Assembly (NCBI GenBank): GCA_002481545.1
Contig: DLEF01000038.1
Span: 1-29,352 of the forward strand
Direction of reading: 5' to 3'
Length of the DNA: 29,352 nt
Source: Cyanobacteria bacterium UBA7753
Lineage (GTDB): Bacteria > Cyanobacteriota > Vampirovibrionia > Gastranaerophilales > Gastranaerophilaceae
Part shown: positions 5,898 through 13,730 of the stretch, piece after piece
Layout of the letters: each line of letters begins with the position of its first letter
Position numbering within the stretch: the first letter of the stretch is position 1
Translations under genes and position numbers: made by a program
Notes under the pieces: model-generated
The model's database searches: none
What the model saw: only the letters and a program-made list of their open reading frames with translations
Told to the model about the DNA's origin: nothing

Positions 5898-7103
5898 ATG
5901 ACGGAAACAATAGAAGAATTACAGGAAATATTACGGGATGATCCTTACAACTTTCAGGCAAGGAGAACATTGTCTATTGAGTTGTTGGATAATGGTTTTG
6001 ATCAGGAAGCAAAACAAAATTTGTTGTATCTTGTAAGAACTTTTCCTGATAATGCTGAATTGCTCTATAACTTGGGTATAGCATACGAAAAGTTAAAAGA
6101 CTATGAAAAAGCGGAAAGAGCCTATTTAAGAGCAATTGTTATCTCTCCGGAGACGGATTTCTATTATAATTTAGGTCTTACATATATAGAAATGCAGGAA
6201 TGGGGAAAAGCTATTGTTGCACTAAAACATGTTGTAGATGTTGAGCCTAACGATTCTAATACATTCTTTAATCTGGGGCTTTGTTTCTTTAACAAAGAAG
6301 AGTACGAAGTAGCGATTGAATATTTTAATAAAACCATTGAACTAAACCCGAATGACCTGTTTGCATATTTCTATTTGGGTAATATTTTTGAGTATATGGG
6401 ACAAAAAGATTTAGCGGTTTCCGCATATCAGCATGTTATCCAAATCGCCCCTGATTACAGCTGGGCATACTTTAATATCGGCTCAATTGCCTATGAAGAG
6501 GGCAAGTATGAGGCGGCTATTCAATATTTAAAAGAAACCGTAAAACACAATCCGCATGATATTAAAGCCTATACAATCATGTCACAGATTTATACAACTC
6601 ATGATATGAAAGACGATGCCGTAAATATTGTTGCGGAAGGGTTAACCAATAATCCTCAAAATGCAGACTTACTCTATTTACGAGCACAACTGCATAAAAT
6701 TGACGGGGATAATGAAAATTATGAACGTGATATTGCAAGTGCTCTTAAAAATCGTCAAACGTTGACTCTTCCGTTGGAAAAAGTCCAATATGAATATTCA
6801 AAAATTCATGAAGAAATGGAAAAAGTAAGAGAAGAACAACGCGAACAAGAAGAAAAGGAAAAACAAGAAGAGGCTGAACGTTTAAAACAGGAAGCAGAGT
6901 TAAAGAAAGAACAAGAGGACGAAGAACAATCTGAAAATGATGAGTCTGATGCACAAAGCGAAGAGGATGAAGAACCGTCAGAAGAGTCTGATGAAGAAGA
7001 TTCGGAAGATGAAAACGAAGACTTGGATGAATCCGATGGAGATGGCGCCGAGGACGGAATGTTCGGCGTAAATGATGTTCTTGATGATGATGACGATGAA
7101 TAA
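5898..7103 (+). CDS. TPR-repeat protein with coiled-coil and acidic tail (401 aa)
   Basis: Residues about 18-275 form a run of roughly seven to eight tetratricopeptide repeats. Examples are AELLYNLGIAYEKLKDYEKA, FYYNLGLTYIEMQEWGKA and TFFNLGLCFFNKEEYEVA. The TPRs are followed by a long Glu/Lys/Gln coiled coil (about 285-340) and then an extremely acidic, Ser/Glu/Asp low-complexity tail ending DDDDDE. There is no signal peptide or membrane segment, so it is probably a cytoplasmic scaffold. The ATG at 5898 is chosen because the promoter -10 ends 6 nt upstream; an in-frame ATG at 5877 would lie inside that promoter. It converges on priA with only 7 bp between them and no visible terminator. Partner proteins are unknown. 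Confidence 0.9.
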   Translation: MTETIEELQEILRDDPYNFQARRTLSIELLDNGFDQEAKQNLLYLVRTFPDNAELLYNLGIAYEKLKDYEKAERAYLRAIVISPETDFYYNLGLTYIEMQEWGKAIVALKHVVDVEPNDSNTFFNLGLCFFNKEEYEVAIEYFNKTIELNPNDLFAYFYLGNIFEYMGQKDLAVSAYQHVIQIAPDYSWAYFNIGSIAYEEGKYEAAIQYLKETVKHNPHDIKAYTIMSQIYTTHDMKDDAVNIVAEGLTNNPQNADLLYLRAQLHKIDGDNENYERDIASALKNRQTLTLPLEKVQYEYSKIHEEMEKVREEQREQEEKEKQEEAERLKQEAELKKEQEDEEQSENDESDAQSEEDEEPSEESDEEDSEDENEDLDESDGDGAEDGMFGVNDVLDDDDDE

Positions 7104-7110
7104 AATCAAT

Positions 7111-9309
7111 TTATAGTATGTCTATCGGATCGACGTCTATTGCCATTCTGATATCTTTCGGAAGTTTAATGGTTTTAAAAAATCTTGAGATAAACTTATG
7201 TCCCTTTGCATGAATCTTATTTTTTAATAATATTTGATATCTGTAAAATCCGTTTATCTTCTCTATTACACAACTTGAAGGCCCCAGCATTTCAAGGTGT
7301 TCATCAAATCCGTATTGGTCGATAAGTTCTTGCAGTCTGTTCCCGATTTCTTCTATCGATTTTTCTGCTCTGTCGTTATTGTCACAGCTTAAAATTACTC
7401 GTATTATTTGGGTAAAAGGCGGGTAAACAAACTCCTGTCTTGATTTAATTTCCGTTTCGTAAAATTTTTGATAATCCTGTTTCTTTGCACTTTCCAAAAC
7501 ATAAAAATCAGGGTTATATGTTTGGAATAATACTCTTCCCGTGTATTCTCCTCTGCCTGCTCTTCCTGCGACCTGTGTTAACAGTTGAAACCCTCTTTCC
7601 GCAGAGCGGAAATCCGGAAGGTTAAAGGTTGAATCGGCACTTATTACTCCTACTAATGTAACATTAGGATTATCCAATCCTTTTGCTATCATCTGAGTTC
7701 CGATTAGAATGTCGGTTTCGTGTTTTTGGAATCTGTTAAGTATTTCTATATGAGTGTTTTTTCTTGTTAGGACATCGCTGTCGATTCTTTCAATATTTAC
7801 GTCAGGATATAATTCCCTGAGTAACAGTTCTACTTTTTGAGAGCCCAATCCGCTGTTTCTTAGTGCATCGCTTCCGCATTTAGGACAAACGTCCGGCAGA
7901 GGCTCCGTGTGCCCGCAATAATGGCATTTTAAGAGTTTTTCTCCTGCATGCCAAATTAGAGGTATTGCACAGTTCGGACATTGGATGACTTCCCCGCATG
8001 CTTTGCACTGTGTAGAGGTTGAGAACCCTCGGCGATTAATCAAAATTATTACTTGTTGACCGTTTTCAAGAGTTTCATTGATTGCTGTTTGTAATTGTTT
8101 AGAAATAGCTCCTCTGTATGCTGCTCTTGAATACTCCTGCATATTTACAATCTCTATCTTTGCCATCGGAGAATTATTGAACCTGTGTGGCATCTCAAAC
8201 AGGTTATTGTTATTTAAAGCATAATAGTAAGTAGATACATCAGGGGTTGCTGAACCCAATAGGAGCGGAGCTTTATGGAATTGAGCAAGTTTTTGAGCAA
8301 CAGTTTTGGCATCATATCTTGGGGCAGGGTTTGTTTGCTTGTATGCACTTTCGTGCTCTTCGTCTATTATAATCAAACCTATGTTCTGTAGCGGAGCAAA
8401 CACTGCCGAACGTGCGCCTGCAAGTATTCTAATCTCATTGTTATAAAGACGTTGCCATACATCGTATTTTTCTCCGTCTGAAATACTGCTGTGCCAAATC
8501 GCGACTTCGTTTATGCCAAACTTTTTGGCTATTCTTTGGGTTAATTGTGACGCTAAAGCAATTTCGGGGGCAAGGAAAAGTACGTTTTTCCCTTCGTTTA
8601 AAACATCTTGTATAAGTTTGAAATAAACCTCCGTTTTTCCGGATGCCGTAACCCCATGCAACAATATAGGGTTAGGAGATTTCAATTTCTTCTTAATCCC
8701 CTCGTATGCCTCTTTCTGTTCTCCCGATAATTCAGATAAAGGTTCTGTAGGGTTATCTTTAAATATTGTCAAAGGATTTCGGTAGACTGCTTCCTCTGTT
8801 ATTTTGACACACCCTATATCGGCGAGCTTTTTCATTGTCGCTCTTGTCGTTTTAGCATCTTTTTCAAAACTGATAAGTGAAGTCTTTCCTATCTCTTTTA
8901 ATTTATTAAGAATGTCTGTTTGTCTTTTGGTTGCTCCGTCAGATTTTATATATTCAACGGAATATTCCGTCTTGGAATTTTTGTCAATCAATTTGACCGG
9001 TATTGCAAGATTGATAACATTTACGATATCCGTACAGTAATAGTTTGCAACCCATTCAAGCAATTTTAAGTACTTCAATGTGAATAAAGGCTTTTCGTTT
9101 AAGATTTCTTTTATCTTTTTTGCCTTTATCCCCTCTTGAAGATAATCGGAAAAACCCACGACAAAAGCTTTAACCAAACCTTGTCTGCCGAACGGTACCG
9201 ATACAACCTGACCTATTTTGATTAAATCTTTGAGTTCCTCCGGGATTATATAGCTAAATGTTTTTATTCCCAGTCCTTTTATATTTACAAGAACCTGAGC
9301 GTATTTCAT
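7111..9309 (-). CDS. priA: Primosomal replication-restart helicase PriA (732 aa)
   Basis: PriA recognises stalled or repaired forks and loads the replicative helicase. The order fits the family: an N-terminal DNA-binding domain (VSVPFGRQGLVKAFVVGF), Walker A (HGVTASGKTEVYF, about residue 220), a DEEH box (IIDEEHESAYKQ), and a helicase C-terminal core (AGRAGRGEYTGRVLFQTY). Between the helicase lobes lies a zinc-binding insertion with paired Cys motifs (CKACG, CPNC, CHYC, CPKC). The length is normal. The ATG overlaps the stop of the PC4-like gene by one base, indicating translational coupling. Confidence 0.97.
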   Translation of the reverse strand: MKYAQVLVNIKGLGIKTFSYIIPEELKDLIKIGQVVSVPFGRQGLVKAFVVGFSDYLQEGIKAKKIKEILNEKPLFTLKYLKLLEWVANYYCTDIVNVINLAIPVKLIDKNSKTEYSVEYIKSDGATKRQTDILNKLKEIGKTSLISFEKDAKTTRATMKKLADIGCVKITEEAVYRNPLTIFKDNPTEPLSELSGEQKEAYEGIKKKLKSPNPILLHGVTASGKTEVYFKLIQDVLNEGKNVLFLAPEIALASQLTQRIAKKFGINEVAIWHSSISDGEKYDVWQRLYNNEIRILAGARSAVFAPLQNIGLIIIDEEHESAYKQTNPAPRYDAKTVAQKLAQFHKAPLLLGSATPDVSTYYYALNNNNLFEMPHRFNNSPMAKIEIVNMQEYSRAAYRGAISKQLQTAINETLENGQQVIILINRRGFSTSTQCKACGEVIQCPNCAIPLIWHAGEKLLKCHYCGHTEPLPDVCPKCGSDALRNSGLGSQKVELLLRELYPDVNIERIDSDVLTRKNTHIEILNRFQKHETDILIGTQMIAKGLDNPNVTLVGVISADSTFNLPDFRSAERGFQLLTQVAGRAGRGEYTGRVLFQTYNPDFYVLESAKKQDYQKFYETEIKSRQEFVYPPFTQIIRVILSCDNNDRAEKSIEEIGNRLQELIDQYGFDEHLEMLGPSSCVIEKINGFYRYQILLKNKIHAKGHKFISRFFKTIKLPKDIRMAIDVDPIDIL

Positions 9310-9551
9310 TATTCTATTGCCGTAAATTCTTTTATTGCTTCATCGACTGCGTCTCTTAATGTTTCAAGATGTCCGTCTTCAGGATAAATAGTTACACCCT
9401 TTTGTGTAGGACGCCAAGTGTCGCCGTTATCTGTTGTATAAAAAATTCTTATATCAAGGTAGCTCTTACCTTTATATTCATTTATTGCAACTTGAACTCT
9501 TTCTCTTTCATTTCTGTCAATTGCAGCAAGTAATTTTGATTCATCAGCCAT
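9309..9551 (-). CDS. PC4/p15-like ssDNA-binding protein (80 aa)
   Basis: The domain reads VQVAINEYKGKSYLDIRIFY, then NGDTWRPTQKGVTIYPEDG. This matches the strand pattern of the transcriptional coactivator p15 (PC4) fold found in bacterial YdbC-type proteins, which bind single-stranded DNA as dimers. I start at the ATG at 9549-9551 because GAGGAG lies about 8 nt upstream; a further in-frame ATG at 9573-9575 lacks one. Its stop overlaps the priA start by one base, so the two are co-expressed. That context suggests a role on ssDNA at restarting forks. Promoter-level transcription control is the other possibility. Confidence 0.8.
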   Translation of the reverse strand: MADESKLLAAIDRNERERVQVAINEYKGKSYLDIRIFYTTDNGDTWRPTQKGVTIYPEDGHLETLRDAVDEAIKEFTAIE

Positions 9552-9624
9552 TTTTACTCTCCTCTTTATAGTCACTTCTTAAATTATACCATTAATTTTA
9601 TCTTTGGCATGAAAAACTCATAAG

Positions 9625-9657
9625 AAAAAACCGCTCCCTGAGGGGGGCGGTTTTTCT
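9625..9657 (-). terminator. Intrinsic terminator of the 205-aa gene
   Basis: CCGCTCCC pairs with GGGGGCGG (one G-T pair) around TGAG, flanked by A and T runs. On the minus strand the stem is followed by TTTTTTCTTA. It lies about 35 bp after the stop of the minus-strand 205-aa gene. Confidence 0.85.
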
Positions 9658-9667
9658 TGAATATAAT

Positions 9668-9691
9668 AATTACTATTATAATTACTATTAT
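9668..9691. repeat. Tandem 12-bp repeat (AATTACTATTAT x2)
   Basis: Two perfect adjacent copies of AATTACTATTAT lie between the stop codon of the 205-aa gene and its terminator, touching the stop (9691-9693). This looks like replication slippage in a 3' untranslated region, and I infer no function. Confidence 0.7.
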
Positions 9692-10308
9692 TATTGACCG
9701 ATACCGTATTTTGCAACGCCGTTCGGAATATCTTTTTCCAATCTGCTCTTTGCGTTGTCTCTGCGTTGTTCCCAAAGAGTTGTAAGAGCTTCGTTGGTGT
9801 TCTTTTCGTTTTCGTATTCCGTTTCTTTTTCAGCAATCGGTTGAAGTTGTTCATCTTGTTGTTCTTGTAATTGAGCAAGGTCAGCTTCTTTGTAAGCTGC
9901 TGTGATTGTTGAGATTGCTTGAGCTACTTGCCCGCAAGCTGCTTGGATTGCAGATGCAACTTGAGTTGCTGTTGCCCCTGAACCAGGATTGTAAGAGCTC
10001 AAATCGATGATTGATGTGATTGGTGTGTTACCAATGATGATGCCACCTAAGTTGCCGATGAATGATTCAAATGAACCGCCTGTTTGAGCCATTGCTGATG
10101 CAGATTGAGCCATTGTGTTCATTTGGTTCGTTTTGTTGGTCCATTCATTTTCCAACTTTGATTGAGCCTTTGTGAAGAGGTTCTGCATTTTTTCAACACG
10201 TTTGGTGTAAGTAGTCACCTTGTTGTTCAAACGTATACCAGTACGTTCGCACAAGTTGTATTGGTTATTTGCTCTTTGATATTCATATTGTAAAAGCAAA
10301 AATCCCAT
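9691..10308 (-). CDS. Coiled-coil protein of unknown function (205 aa)
   Basis: I recognise no domain. Two charged helical regions (about residues 15-65 and 140-200, rich in Gln, Glu and Lys) flank a Gly/Ala/Ser-rich, more hydrophobic centre (GGSFESFIGNLGGIIIGN, then GATATQVASAIQAACGQVA). The N-terminus MGFLLLQYEYQRANNQYN is amphipathic rather than a signal peptide. This helix, glycine-rich hydrophobic core, helix plan resembles secreted or self-assembling structural proteins, but that is an inference from shape only. GGAG lies about 10 nt before the ATG. The gene stands alone, has a strong terminator, and uses the same promoter box as the 69-aa gene at 1632, so the two are probably co-regulated. 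Confidence 0.8.
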   Translation of the reverse strand: MGFLLLQYEYQRANNQYNLCERTGIRLNNKVTTYTKRVEKMQNLFTKAQSKLENEWTNKTNQMNTMAQSASAMAQTGGSFESFIGNLGGIIIGNTPITSIIDLSSYNPGSGATATQVASAIQAACGQVAQAISTITAAYKEADLAQLQEQQDEQLQPIAEKETEYENEKNTNEALTTLWEQRRDNAKSRLEKDIPNGVAKYGIGQ

Positions 10309-10345
10309 TTTTTAGTATCTCCGTGTTTTGTATTGTATCCTCGTA

Positions 10346-10390
10346 CTATAATAAAGTATTTTTGTGTTTGAAAATTGCCTTTTTTGTTGC
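10346..10390 (-). promoter_or_regulatory. Promoter with 19-bp conserved box (copy B)
   Basis: On the minus strand CAACAAAAAAGGCAATTTT (10371-10389) is followed by 11 variable bases and then ATACTTTAT (10351-10359), which runs into TATAG. Box, gap length and the 9-mer are identical to copy A at 1522-1560. TTTTCA, 17 bp, then TTATAG gives a possible -35/-10 pair. It drives the 205-aa gene. Confidence 0.7.
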
Positions 10391-10567
10391 ATATGTTGTT
10401 ACATTTCTTTACAAAAAAGTAAAATTGTTGATATAAGCGAGTTTTAGCCGTTTAATAATATCGGATATTTCATGTAAAATAAGCAAAATCTTTAATATTA
10501 GTTAACAATTAAGCAAAATACATGTAAATACATGTATTAATTTGGCAATTTTTTTGGTTTTGAAGCT

Positions 10568-11389
10568 CTAAATTGATAAATAAAAGTCTTTCATTATCTT
10601 ACAATCGGTTTCAATATTAGGGCTTTCGCATACAATTGCCCCTTTTACATCAAAATCTTTGAAAGCTTTTAGTAAATCTTTATAATTCATATCGGATTCT
10701 TCAAGGTTTAAATGTTTCTTTTCCCCTTTTTCTCCGTATGCTATTCCTGCAATGTGTGCATGAAAGTTCTCAAGTGGTTTTTTATCAGCCAGCTCTGTCC
10801 CTATTTTTTCAAATATTTTTGCAAATTCATCATAAGTGTTATGTGTTCCGTTATAACGTGCATGAATGTGTGAAAAATCAACGCATGGTAGGACTTGTTC
10901 ATATTCTTTGGATAAATTTATAATTTCGTCCAAATCTCCCCATTGAGTGGCTTTCCCTGTTGTTTCAGGTCTAATCCAAACTTTTATGTTTTCGTCTTTC
11001 AAAGTATCGCTTATAAGTTTGGTTTGAGTAGATACTTGTTTGTATACTGTATCTTTGTCTTTGCCCATATAAAATGCCGCATGATATGTAATGCTGAAAG
11101 CTCCTATTTCATTCGCGACTCTTGCCGTTTCTATTATTCTTTGTACACTTGCATCTACCTTTTCCGGCTCTTTTGAATTTAAGTTAATATAAAACGGAGC
11201 ATGAATTGTTTTGACCAAATCTGAGTTCTTCACAATTTCTTTACTGTCATCACTAATACGGACTCCATGGACAAACTCCAATTCCATTCCGTCCAAGCCC
11301 ATATCTTTTAATATTTCAAATGCCTTATCATAACCTTTGCTACCTGTAGCCAAAGGTTTTCCTGCCGTTATAAAATTAAGTGTATTCAT
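10568..11389 (-). CDS. Endonuclease IV-like TIM-barrel protein (AP endonuclease 2 family, 273 aa)
   Basis: The sequence follows the AP-endonuclease-2 TIM-barrel plan with candidate metal ligands on successive strands: MELEFVHG, TIHAPFYINL, TYHAAFYMG, WIRPETTGK, PCVDFSHIHAR, NFHAHIAGI with a following KHLN, and CESPN at the end. This layout matches the archaeal-type branch of deoxyribonuclease IV, which cuts DNA at abasic sites. The start ATG (11387-11389) has AGGAG upstream and overlaps the formyltransferase gene by 14 bp. A sugar isomerase of the same superfamily is the alternative, since catalysis cannot be read from motifs alone. Confidence 0.8.
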   Translation of the reverse strand: MNTLNFITAGKPLATGSKGYDKAFEILKDMGLDGMELEFVHGVRISDDSKEIVKNSDLVKTIHAPFYINLNSKEPEKVDASVQRIIETARVANEIGAFSITYHAAFYMGKDKDTVYKQVSTQTKLISDTLKDENIKVWIRPETTGKATQWGDLDEIINLSKEYEQVLPCVDFSHIHARYNGTHNTYDEFAKIFEKIGTELADKKPLENFHAHIAGIAYGEKGEKKHLNLEESDMNYKDLLKAFKDFDVKGAIVCESPNIETDCKIMKDFYLSI

Positions 11390-12326
11390 TATTAAATTTA
11401 TCTCCTATTTTAGGCTGTATTATATTTATAAAATCTCCGCTGTCCCCGATGAAAAACCCTGAAAAATGCATGATTTCAGGGATAACGCATCCTTTCCCCG
11501 TTTGTATTAAAACTTTGTTATGTTTAATATCGCATATCTGTCCCGGGGTAAACCCTTTATAATCCTTGTTTACAACAGAAACTTTGTACAACTTTATGCT
11601 TTGATTGTTATATATTGTCATTGGGTTAAGATATGGATTTACTGCTCTTAAAAATCGTTCAATATAATCTGCAGGTTTAGTGAAATCCACAAGCAATTCT
11701 TCATCCGAAATGTTCGGAGCTTTTACAAATTCCCCTTCAGGTTGCTTATGCCTTGGGATAGAACCTGTTTTTTCGTAATCTATTAAAACTTGCAAAAGCA
11801 TGCGACAACCTATGTTGTTTGTCCTATAGAATAATGTTCCCATTGTCTCTATCGTTGACAATGGAACTCTTTGTTGGCAGACAATATCTCCTTCATCAAA
11901 ATTTTCCGACATAAAATGAATTGTTACACCCGTTTCTTTTTCATTATTTATAATTACTCGTGAGTACGGATTACCACCTCTGTATTTTGGCAATAATGAC
12001 GGATGTATATTTAAAATTCCGTCTTTAATTGTATCAATAAATACTTTCGGTATTTTGTTATTAAATGAGCATACAACCGCAATATCAACATTCAGGTCTC
12101 TTATTTGCTGTAGTAACTCGGGGGAGCTGAGCTTATCATACTCTATGAAATTTTGGTGTCGTGATTTTACAAACTCTTTGAATAAAAAATAAGTGTTATG
12201 AGTCTTTTTAGGTCCGAGAACCCCTACTATATTTATCCCTGCATAAAGTAAAGTGTCTAGCCCGACAAAAGCCATGTCAGGAACCCCAATAAACAGAACC
12301 CTCTTTTTGTATTTAGAATTAGCCAT
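11376..12326 (-). CDS. Methionyl-tRNA formyltransferase-like protein (316 aa)
   Basis: The N-terminal Rossmann-type formyltransferase domain starts RVLFIGVPDMAFVGLDTLL. It carries the catalytic triad N106, H108 and D147 (LNIHPSLLPKYRGG and FDEGDI), the signature of 10-formyl-THF-dependent formyltransferases. A C-terminal OB-like domain (IKLYKVSVV, then GQICDIKHNKVLIQTGKG) matches Fmt. The length equals that of typical Fmt. The segment after the nucleotide strand (GPKKTHNTYFLFKEFVKSRH) is less Fmt-like, so another formyl acceptor, such as an amino sugar, remains possible. It overlaps the upstream C-GCAxxG-C-C gene by 8 bp and the downstream TIM-barrel gene by 14 bp. Confidence 0.8.
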   Translation of the reverse strand: MANSKYKKRVLFIGVPDMAFVGLDTLLYAGINIVGVLGPKKTHNTYFLFKEFVKSRHQNFIEYDKLSSPELLQQIRDLNVDIAVVCSFNNKIPKVFIDTIKDGILNIHPSLLPKYRGGNPYSRVIINNEKETGVTIHFMSENFDEGDIVCQQRVPLSTIETMGTLFYRTNNIGCRMLLQVLIDYEKTGSIPRHKQPEGEFVKAPNISDEELLVDFTKPADYIERFLRAVNPYLNPMTIYNNQSIKLYKVSVVNKDYKGFTPGQICDIKHNKVLIQTGKGCVIPEIMHFSGFFIGDSGDFINIIQPKIGDKFNNEYT

Positions 12327-12723
12327 TTTTTACCGACTCTTTTAATAAATTTGTTAAACAATTATATGAAAACTCTACAAAGTTTAAGCAATGTTGTTTT
12401 CGCTCGGGAGTATGAAATTCAAAACCTTTTGATAATATTCTGCAGCATGTAACTTTATGAGCTTCTTTAAACTTATTCATAAAAGTTTTTGCGAGGTCTC
12501 TTGCAATAGGCGGATTGTTAAATTTGTTCTTCTTCCCATATAAATATCCTATTACAATCATAGCTCCCGATATTGCTCCGCACAGACACCCTGAACCAAG
12601 CCCTCCCGAAAAAGGACTTGCAACGGATAGTAATCCCTCATCGCATAATCCTTCATCTTTGGCTGCTAATATAATACTTTCGGAACAGGAATTTCCGTTT
12701 AAAAAATACTCGGTAGCTTTCAT
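12319..12723 (-). CDS. C-GCAxxG-C-C family protein (134 aa)
   Basis: The central GSGCLCGAISGAMIVIGYLYG is the signature of the C_GCAxxG_C_C family. An N-terminal NGNSCSESI cysteine and later cysteines (TCCRIL and KQHC) complete the set. Members are thought to bind a metal or redox centre, but no reaction is established. I start at the ATG at 12721-12723 because GGAGG lies 5 nt upstream. A frame-matched ATG four codons earlier overlaps that SD. It is the first gene of a three-gene overlapping operon with the formyltransferase and TIM-barrel genes. Confidence 0.85.
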   Translation of the reverse strand: MKATEYFLNGNSCSESIILAAKDEGLCDEGLLSVASPFSGGLGSGCLCGAISGAMIVIGYLYGKKNKFNNPPIARDLAKTFMNKFKEAHKVTCCRILSKGFEFHTPERKQHCLNFVEFSYNCLTNLLKESVKNG

Positions 12724-12840
12724 AATCTCCTCCATTCAAATATTATCATATTTTGTGGATATAATCTTATATTTTACAAAAAATTACATATTTCGTCTCC
12801 TATGTTTGAAAAAATAGAACCAGAGAGTGTTTTACTGCTA

Positions 12841-12875
12841 TTTACAAAAAATGTAATTCATTAGATAATAGTTAT
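12841..12875 (+). promoter_or_regulatory. Sigma70-like promoter giving a leaderless binding-protein mRNA
   Basis: TTTACA (12841-12846), a 17-bp spacer and GATAAT (12864-12869), then 6 nt to the ATG at 12876. No SD is visible. The -35 overlaps a TTTACAAAA motif seen in several other gaps. Confidence 0.65.
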
Positions 12876-13682
12876 ATGAATAAAAAACGAGTTCTAATTC
12901 TTATAGGTATTATATTATTAGTCGGGTGGACTGCTTTTTGGTTTTATGATTATTCAAAAGACGCAGCTACGAAAAAGGATGCTGATTTATATAAAACCGT
13001 GATGGCGAGAGGTTATGTAATAGTAGGTGTAAAAACTGACGCAAAACCGTTCGGCTTTATTGAAAACGGTGCTAATGCAGGTTTTGATGTTGATATGGCT
13101 CATCATATCGCAAAAGAGTTATTCCACGATGGAAGTAAGGTTAAATTCGTTCCCGTAACCGACAGGGACAGATTTGTAAAACTTAATTCCGATCAGGTCG
13201 ATATGGTTATCGCTACAATAACCATCACTCCAAAAAGACAGCAGGTTGCAGCATTTTCAAATGCATATTATATAACGGGACAGGCATTGCTTGTAAAAGC
13301 AGGTAGCCCAATTAAATCTTTGGCGGATTTAAGCAACAAAAACGTAGGTGTCATTTTTGGTTCTACCGCAGAAGATACTATTAAGTTCCTGTTGCCGACA
13401 GCTCATGTACTCGGCTACCGCTCGTATGATGACGCTTATTCCGCTCTTAAAAGCGGTCTTATATTAGGAATTACATCTGATGATGCAATTTTAAGAAGTT
13501 ATTCAATGAGAGATTCAAGCGTAAAAATTCTTCCTAAACGTTACTCAAGAGATTCTTACGGTATAGCGTTCAGAATAGGTAGTGAATCAGATTATATGAT
13601 GTCTGTTGTAAACAGTGTTATTTCTGATATGGACAACAGAGGTGTATTTAATCAAATGCGTCAAAAATGGAACTTGGATTAA
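12876..13682 (+). CDS. Periplasmic amino-acid-type substrate-binding protein, membrane-anchored (268 aa)
   Basis: Residues 6-23 form a hydrophobic helix with no lipobox Cys and no clear cleavage site, so it is probably an uncleaved inner-membrane anchor. The rest is a family 3 solute-binding fold: VIVGVKTDAKPFGFIENG, AGFDVDMAHHIAKEL, MVIATITITPKRQQVAAFSN, LADLSNKNVGVIFGSTAED, YGIAFR. These are the standard ligand-cleft segments of polar amino acid receptors. No permease or ATPase gene lies nearby, so its transporter is elsewhere or it acts as a sensor. A terminator overlaps its stop. Confidence 0.9.
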   Translation: MNKKRVLILIGIILLVGWTAFWFYDYSKDAATKKDADLYKTVMARGYVIVGVKTDAKPFGFIENGANAGFDVDMAHHIAKELFHDGSKVKFVPVTDRDRFVKLNSDQVDMVIATITITPKRQQVAAFSNAYYITGQALLVKAGSPIKSLADLSNKNVGVIFGSTAEDTIKFLLPTAHVLGYRSYDDAYSALKSGLILGITSDDAILRSYSMRDSSVKILPKRYSRDSYGIAFRIGSESDYMMSVVNSVISDMDNRGVFNQMRQKWNLD

Positions 13683-13694
13683 GTTTCCTTTTTT
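13669..13694 (+). terminator. Intrinsic terminator overlapping the binding-protein stop codon
   Basis: GGAACTT (13669-13675) pairs with AAGTTTCC (13681-13688) with one bulged T, followed by six T residues (13689-13694). The loop and the 3' arm contain the TAA stop at 13680-13682, so the hairpin begins inside the coding sequence. Confidence 0.65.
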
Positions 13695-13730
13695 AATAGT
13701 TGTTGGTCGTTGTTAAACAATTAGTACTAA

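Noticed and set aside
9584..9878. Minus-strand open frames covering the terminator and 12-bp repeat after the 205-aa gene
   Set aside because: They run in other frames through the terminator hairpin and the end of the real 205-aa gene; composition is low-complexity and there is no SD.
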